This document shows positions 4,679 to 6,183 of a DNA stretch of 6,183 nucleotides, in pieces. Source of the stretch: CAYWFP01 sp964457365 (GTDB taxonomy: Bacteria; Planctomycetota; SZUA-567); assembly GCA_964457365.1 (NCBI GenBank), contig CAYWFP010000157.1, forward strand, positions 1-6,183, in the 5' to 3' direction. Made by a program: the position numbers and the translations under genes. Each line of letters opens with the position of its first letter. Positions within the stretch are counted from its first letter, which is position 1. The notes beneath the pieces are model-generated. The model did not search any database, had not been told where the DNA came from, and worked only from the letters and a program-made list of their open reading frames with translations.

Positions 4679-5971
4679 GTGCGTGGCTGCGCACCGATTT
4701 CGTTTCTCGAGCCCGTCGTCAGCGTCCCCCTTTTGCGCCAGCCACGCGAGGACCTGGGGGCGGGCTCGGTTTTGGATCTGATCGCCGTGGCTGGCAAGAA
4801 TCAAAAATCGAGTAACACCTATATCGCAAGCCGTCACCCCGTCCTCCTCACGCCCCAGTTCGAGGACGCGGCGCACATCCAGCTCGACCTGAGCGGCGTC
4901 GGCGTCAGCGCCCTCACCAAGCTCCTGGACACGCGCGACAACGGCTCCTTGCCCCCGACCTTCTTCCTCGGGGAGACCACATGGGCCGTTACGGCGCGCG
5001 CGCCTGCCGCCCTCGGGAAGTTCGGCGCCCGTGTCGTCCTGCAGAACGGCGGCATCATCCTCGCCCTCCAGCGCTCGAACGACAAGAACGTCCCGGTCCG
5101 CGCGCGCCTCGTCTGCCCCGCCCACGCACTCCTCGTCCGCGGCAGCTTCGACGCCTGCTGGTCGTGGTTCCAGCAGGTACTCGCGTCCGCGCACATCGCC
5201 ATTACCGCCGAGACGGTCAGCCGCGTCGACATCGCCACCGACGTCGACCATCCTTACTCCGACTTTCACCGGCGATACGAGGGTCGGTGGTACATCACGC
5301 GCGCCAGCACCGGCAAGCACTACCACTCTGCGGCTGAGTCGACCCACGGCCGCTCCACCGGCTTTACGATCGGTTCGGATCCGCAGCTCCGCGTCTACGA
5401 CAAGACAGCCGAACTACGCAAGGCCGACCCCGTGAAGCGCGACCTGCAGCAGCAGCGGTGGCGCAGCATCTTCGGCTCCCTGCCGCACGACCTTACCAGG
5501 GGGGAGTTCCAGCTCCGACGCACGGCTCTCAAGAAGCTGGGCGTCCTGACCGTCGCCGACTGGCAGGCCCGGCGCCTGTCGATCTGGAGCCGCCTGACCC
5601 GCGACTTCTTCCGCTTCACCGACGGGCCGGTCGACCGGCAGCACGGGAACCAGCGCCGCGCTCCGACCTGGCCGGTGTGGGAGGCCGTGCAGGCGCTGTC
5701 CGATCAGGCCCCGGCACCGCTCCTCTCCACCAAGGGCAGGCCGAACCCCCGGGCCATGGAAGATCGTGCTTTGCTGGCGCTGCTGCAGCCGCTGCTGTTG
5801 GAGAAGGACTGGCCGAAGGCTGCGGACATCTCGGCCTACGTCGAACGCGTTCTGCGCGACCGGCAGGCCACGGAAAATCTCACGGAGCTGGTCGTGCGTG
5901 CCCGGCAGCGCCTCATCACCAACTACGGTGCCGACGTGCTCCCGCCCTCCCGCTCGGGGGGCAGGACATGA
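4679..5971 (+). CDS. Rep_trans-like replication initiation factor / relaxase-like protein
   Basis: This encodes about 430 residues resembling the Rep_trans group (pT181-type rolling-circle initiators and Tn916 Orf20/MobT relaxases), which nick origin DNA through a tyrosine. The recognisable blocks come in the family order. SRVDIATDVD (181-190) supplies acidic residues. FTIGSDPQLRVYDKTAEL (229-246) corresponds to the family's 'YxGS...RxYDKxxE' segment. LTRGEFQLRR (272-281) corresponds to the conserved R-x-E strand, and TRDFFRFTD follows at 307-315. The C-terminal 100 residues are mostly helical and unassigned. The GTG at 4679 is uncertain: it has no Shine-Dalgarno, the frame is open back to 4619 without an ATG, and the first ~45 residues look unlike the family. 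A later GTG at 4787 is possible. The stop overlaps the next ORF as ATGA. It probably drives replication or transfer of the element. The catalytic Tyr was not pinned down. Confidence 0.62.
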   Translation: MRGCAPISFLEPVVSVPLLRQPREDLGAGSVLDLIAVAGKNQKSSNTYIASRHPVLLTPQFEDAAHIQLDLSGVGVSALTKLLDTRDNGSLPPTFFLGETTWAVTARAPAALGKFGARVVLQNGGIILALQRSNDKNVPVRARLVCPAHALLVRGSFDACWSWFQQVLASAHIAITAETVSRVDIATDVDHPYSDFHRRYEGRWYITRASTGKHYHSAAESTHGRSTGFTIGSDPQLRVYDKTAELRKADPVKRDLQQQRWRSIFGSLPHDLTRGEFQLRRTALKKLGVLTVADWQARRLSIWSRLTRDFFRFTDGPVDRQHGNQRRAPTWPVWEAVQALSDQAPAPLLSTKGRPNPRAMEDRALLALLQPLLLEKDWPKAADISAYVERVLRDRQATENLTELVVRARQRLITNYGADVLPPSRSGGRT

Positions 5972-6132
5972 CCGGTCTTTCTGCGCTTACCATCCAAGTA
6001 ATCGGCGCACTTGCTGCGTGCGCTCGGCCCGGCTCGCCCTTTGCCCCTCGCGGTCCTCCGGGATGGGCGGCGTCTGGAAGGGCTTCTCCGACGCCGGAGA
6101 ATGTGAAGCTGACCTCAAGGAGAACCAGATGA
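5968..6132 (+). CDS. Small ORF coupled to the Rep-like gene (54 aa)
   Basis: The ATG at 5968 overlaps the stop of the Rep-like gene in an ATGA junction, suggesting translational coupling. G-rich sequence at 5956-5960 is a weak ribosome-binding site. The peptide begins MTGLSALTIQVIGALAAC, a hydrophobic stretch ending in a lipobox-like LAAC but lacking the usual positive N-terminus. The rest (CARPGSPFAPRGPPGW onward) is proline-, glycine- and arginine-rich without a recognisable domain. Its own TGA overlaps the next ATG. It may be real or a chance open frame in GC-rich DNA. Confidence 0.3.
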   Translation: MTGLSALTIQVIGALAACARPGSPFAPRGPPGWAASGRASPTPENVKLTSRRTR

Positions 6133-6182
6133 GTGCGCCAAGCAAGCTGGTGCGGGCAAGCTGGACAATCCAGCCCGTGTAA
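6117..6182 (+). CDS. Very short ORF with strong RBS (17 aa)
   Basis: AAGGAG (6117-6122) lies six bases before the ATG at 6129, the best ribosome-binding site on the plus strand of this half. The ATG overlaps the preceding stop as ATGA. The coding part runs from 6129 to 6182 and reads MSAPSKLVRASWTIQPV. It could be a leader peptide, the start of a broken gene, or the tail of a 39-aa frame starting at 6063. The window ends one base after its TAA, so its context is not visible. Confidence 0.3.
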   Translation, partial: KENQMSAPSKLVRASWTIQPV

Positions 6183-6183
6183 A

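Noticed and set aside
4981..6132. Overlapping plus-strand frames inside the Rep-like gene (118, 134 and 224 codons)
   Set aside because: They are Arg/Pro/Ser-rich alternative frames of the same GC-rich sequence; only the 430-codon frame has coherent motifs. The last 54 codons of one frame are considered separately because of the ATGA junctions.

Overview
The window is GC-rich and dominated by mobile-element genes. The protein types are a large serine recombinase with a small companion ORF, a Rep_trans-like replication initiator, and an rve-type integrase. Together with the base composition they suggest a GC-rich environmental bacterium. From recall of similar proteins I lean to the Planctomycetota/Verrucomicrobiota side, but the sequence alone does not settle the host. 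No housekeeping gene, rRNA, tRNA or CRISPR array is visible.

Left part (1-1619). A minus-strand rve/DDE integrase (14-1030) has lost its C-terminus. Its frame breaks at about 45-55, just where the third catalytic residue should follow. On the plus strand at this junction there is a strong ribosome-binding site and the first codons of what looks like an IS3-type orfA. Next comes about 590 bp without a convincing gene. It holds a dense cluster of the short motif (G)TGGGACG: thirteen direct copies and two inverted copies between 1054 and 1520, in mixed reading frames.

Middle part (1620-3594). A large serine recombinase gene on the minus strand is split by a 152-bp element (2310-2461). The element has imperfect terminal inverted repeats of about 23 bp and a perfect 8-bp target duplication (TAAATGTA). 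It looks like a MITE-type non-autonomous transposable element. Removing it with one target copy restores one 533-codon frame across the zinc-ribbon region. The insertion itself creates the stop codon that ends the 306-aa N-terminal piece. A 67-79 aa ORF lies just upstream in the same transcription unit.

Right part (3595-6183). A divergent intergenic region carries a perfect 7-bp-arm palindrome and an extended -10-like 10-mer. It separates the recombinase unit from two plus-strand genes. The first encodes an unrecognised 296-aa protein with a possible C-terminal winged helix. The second encodes a ~430-aa protein resembling Rep_trans replication initiators/relaxases. Two very small ORFs follow, each joined to the one before by an ATGA stop/start overlap.

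Reading: 1620-6183 looks like the core of a small integrative element, with site-specific integration on one side and replication/transfer initiation on the other. Its integrase has been disrupted, apparently recently, because both halves remain open. The left flank is a graveyard of other insertions. Family assignments rest on motif recognition by eye, without any database search.
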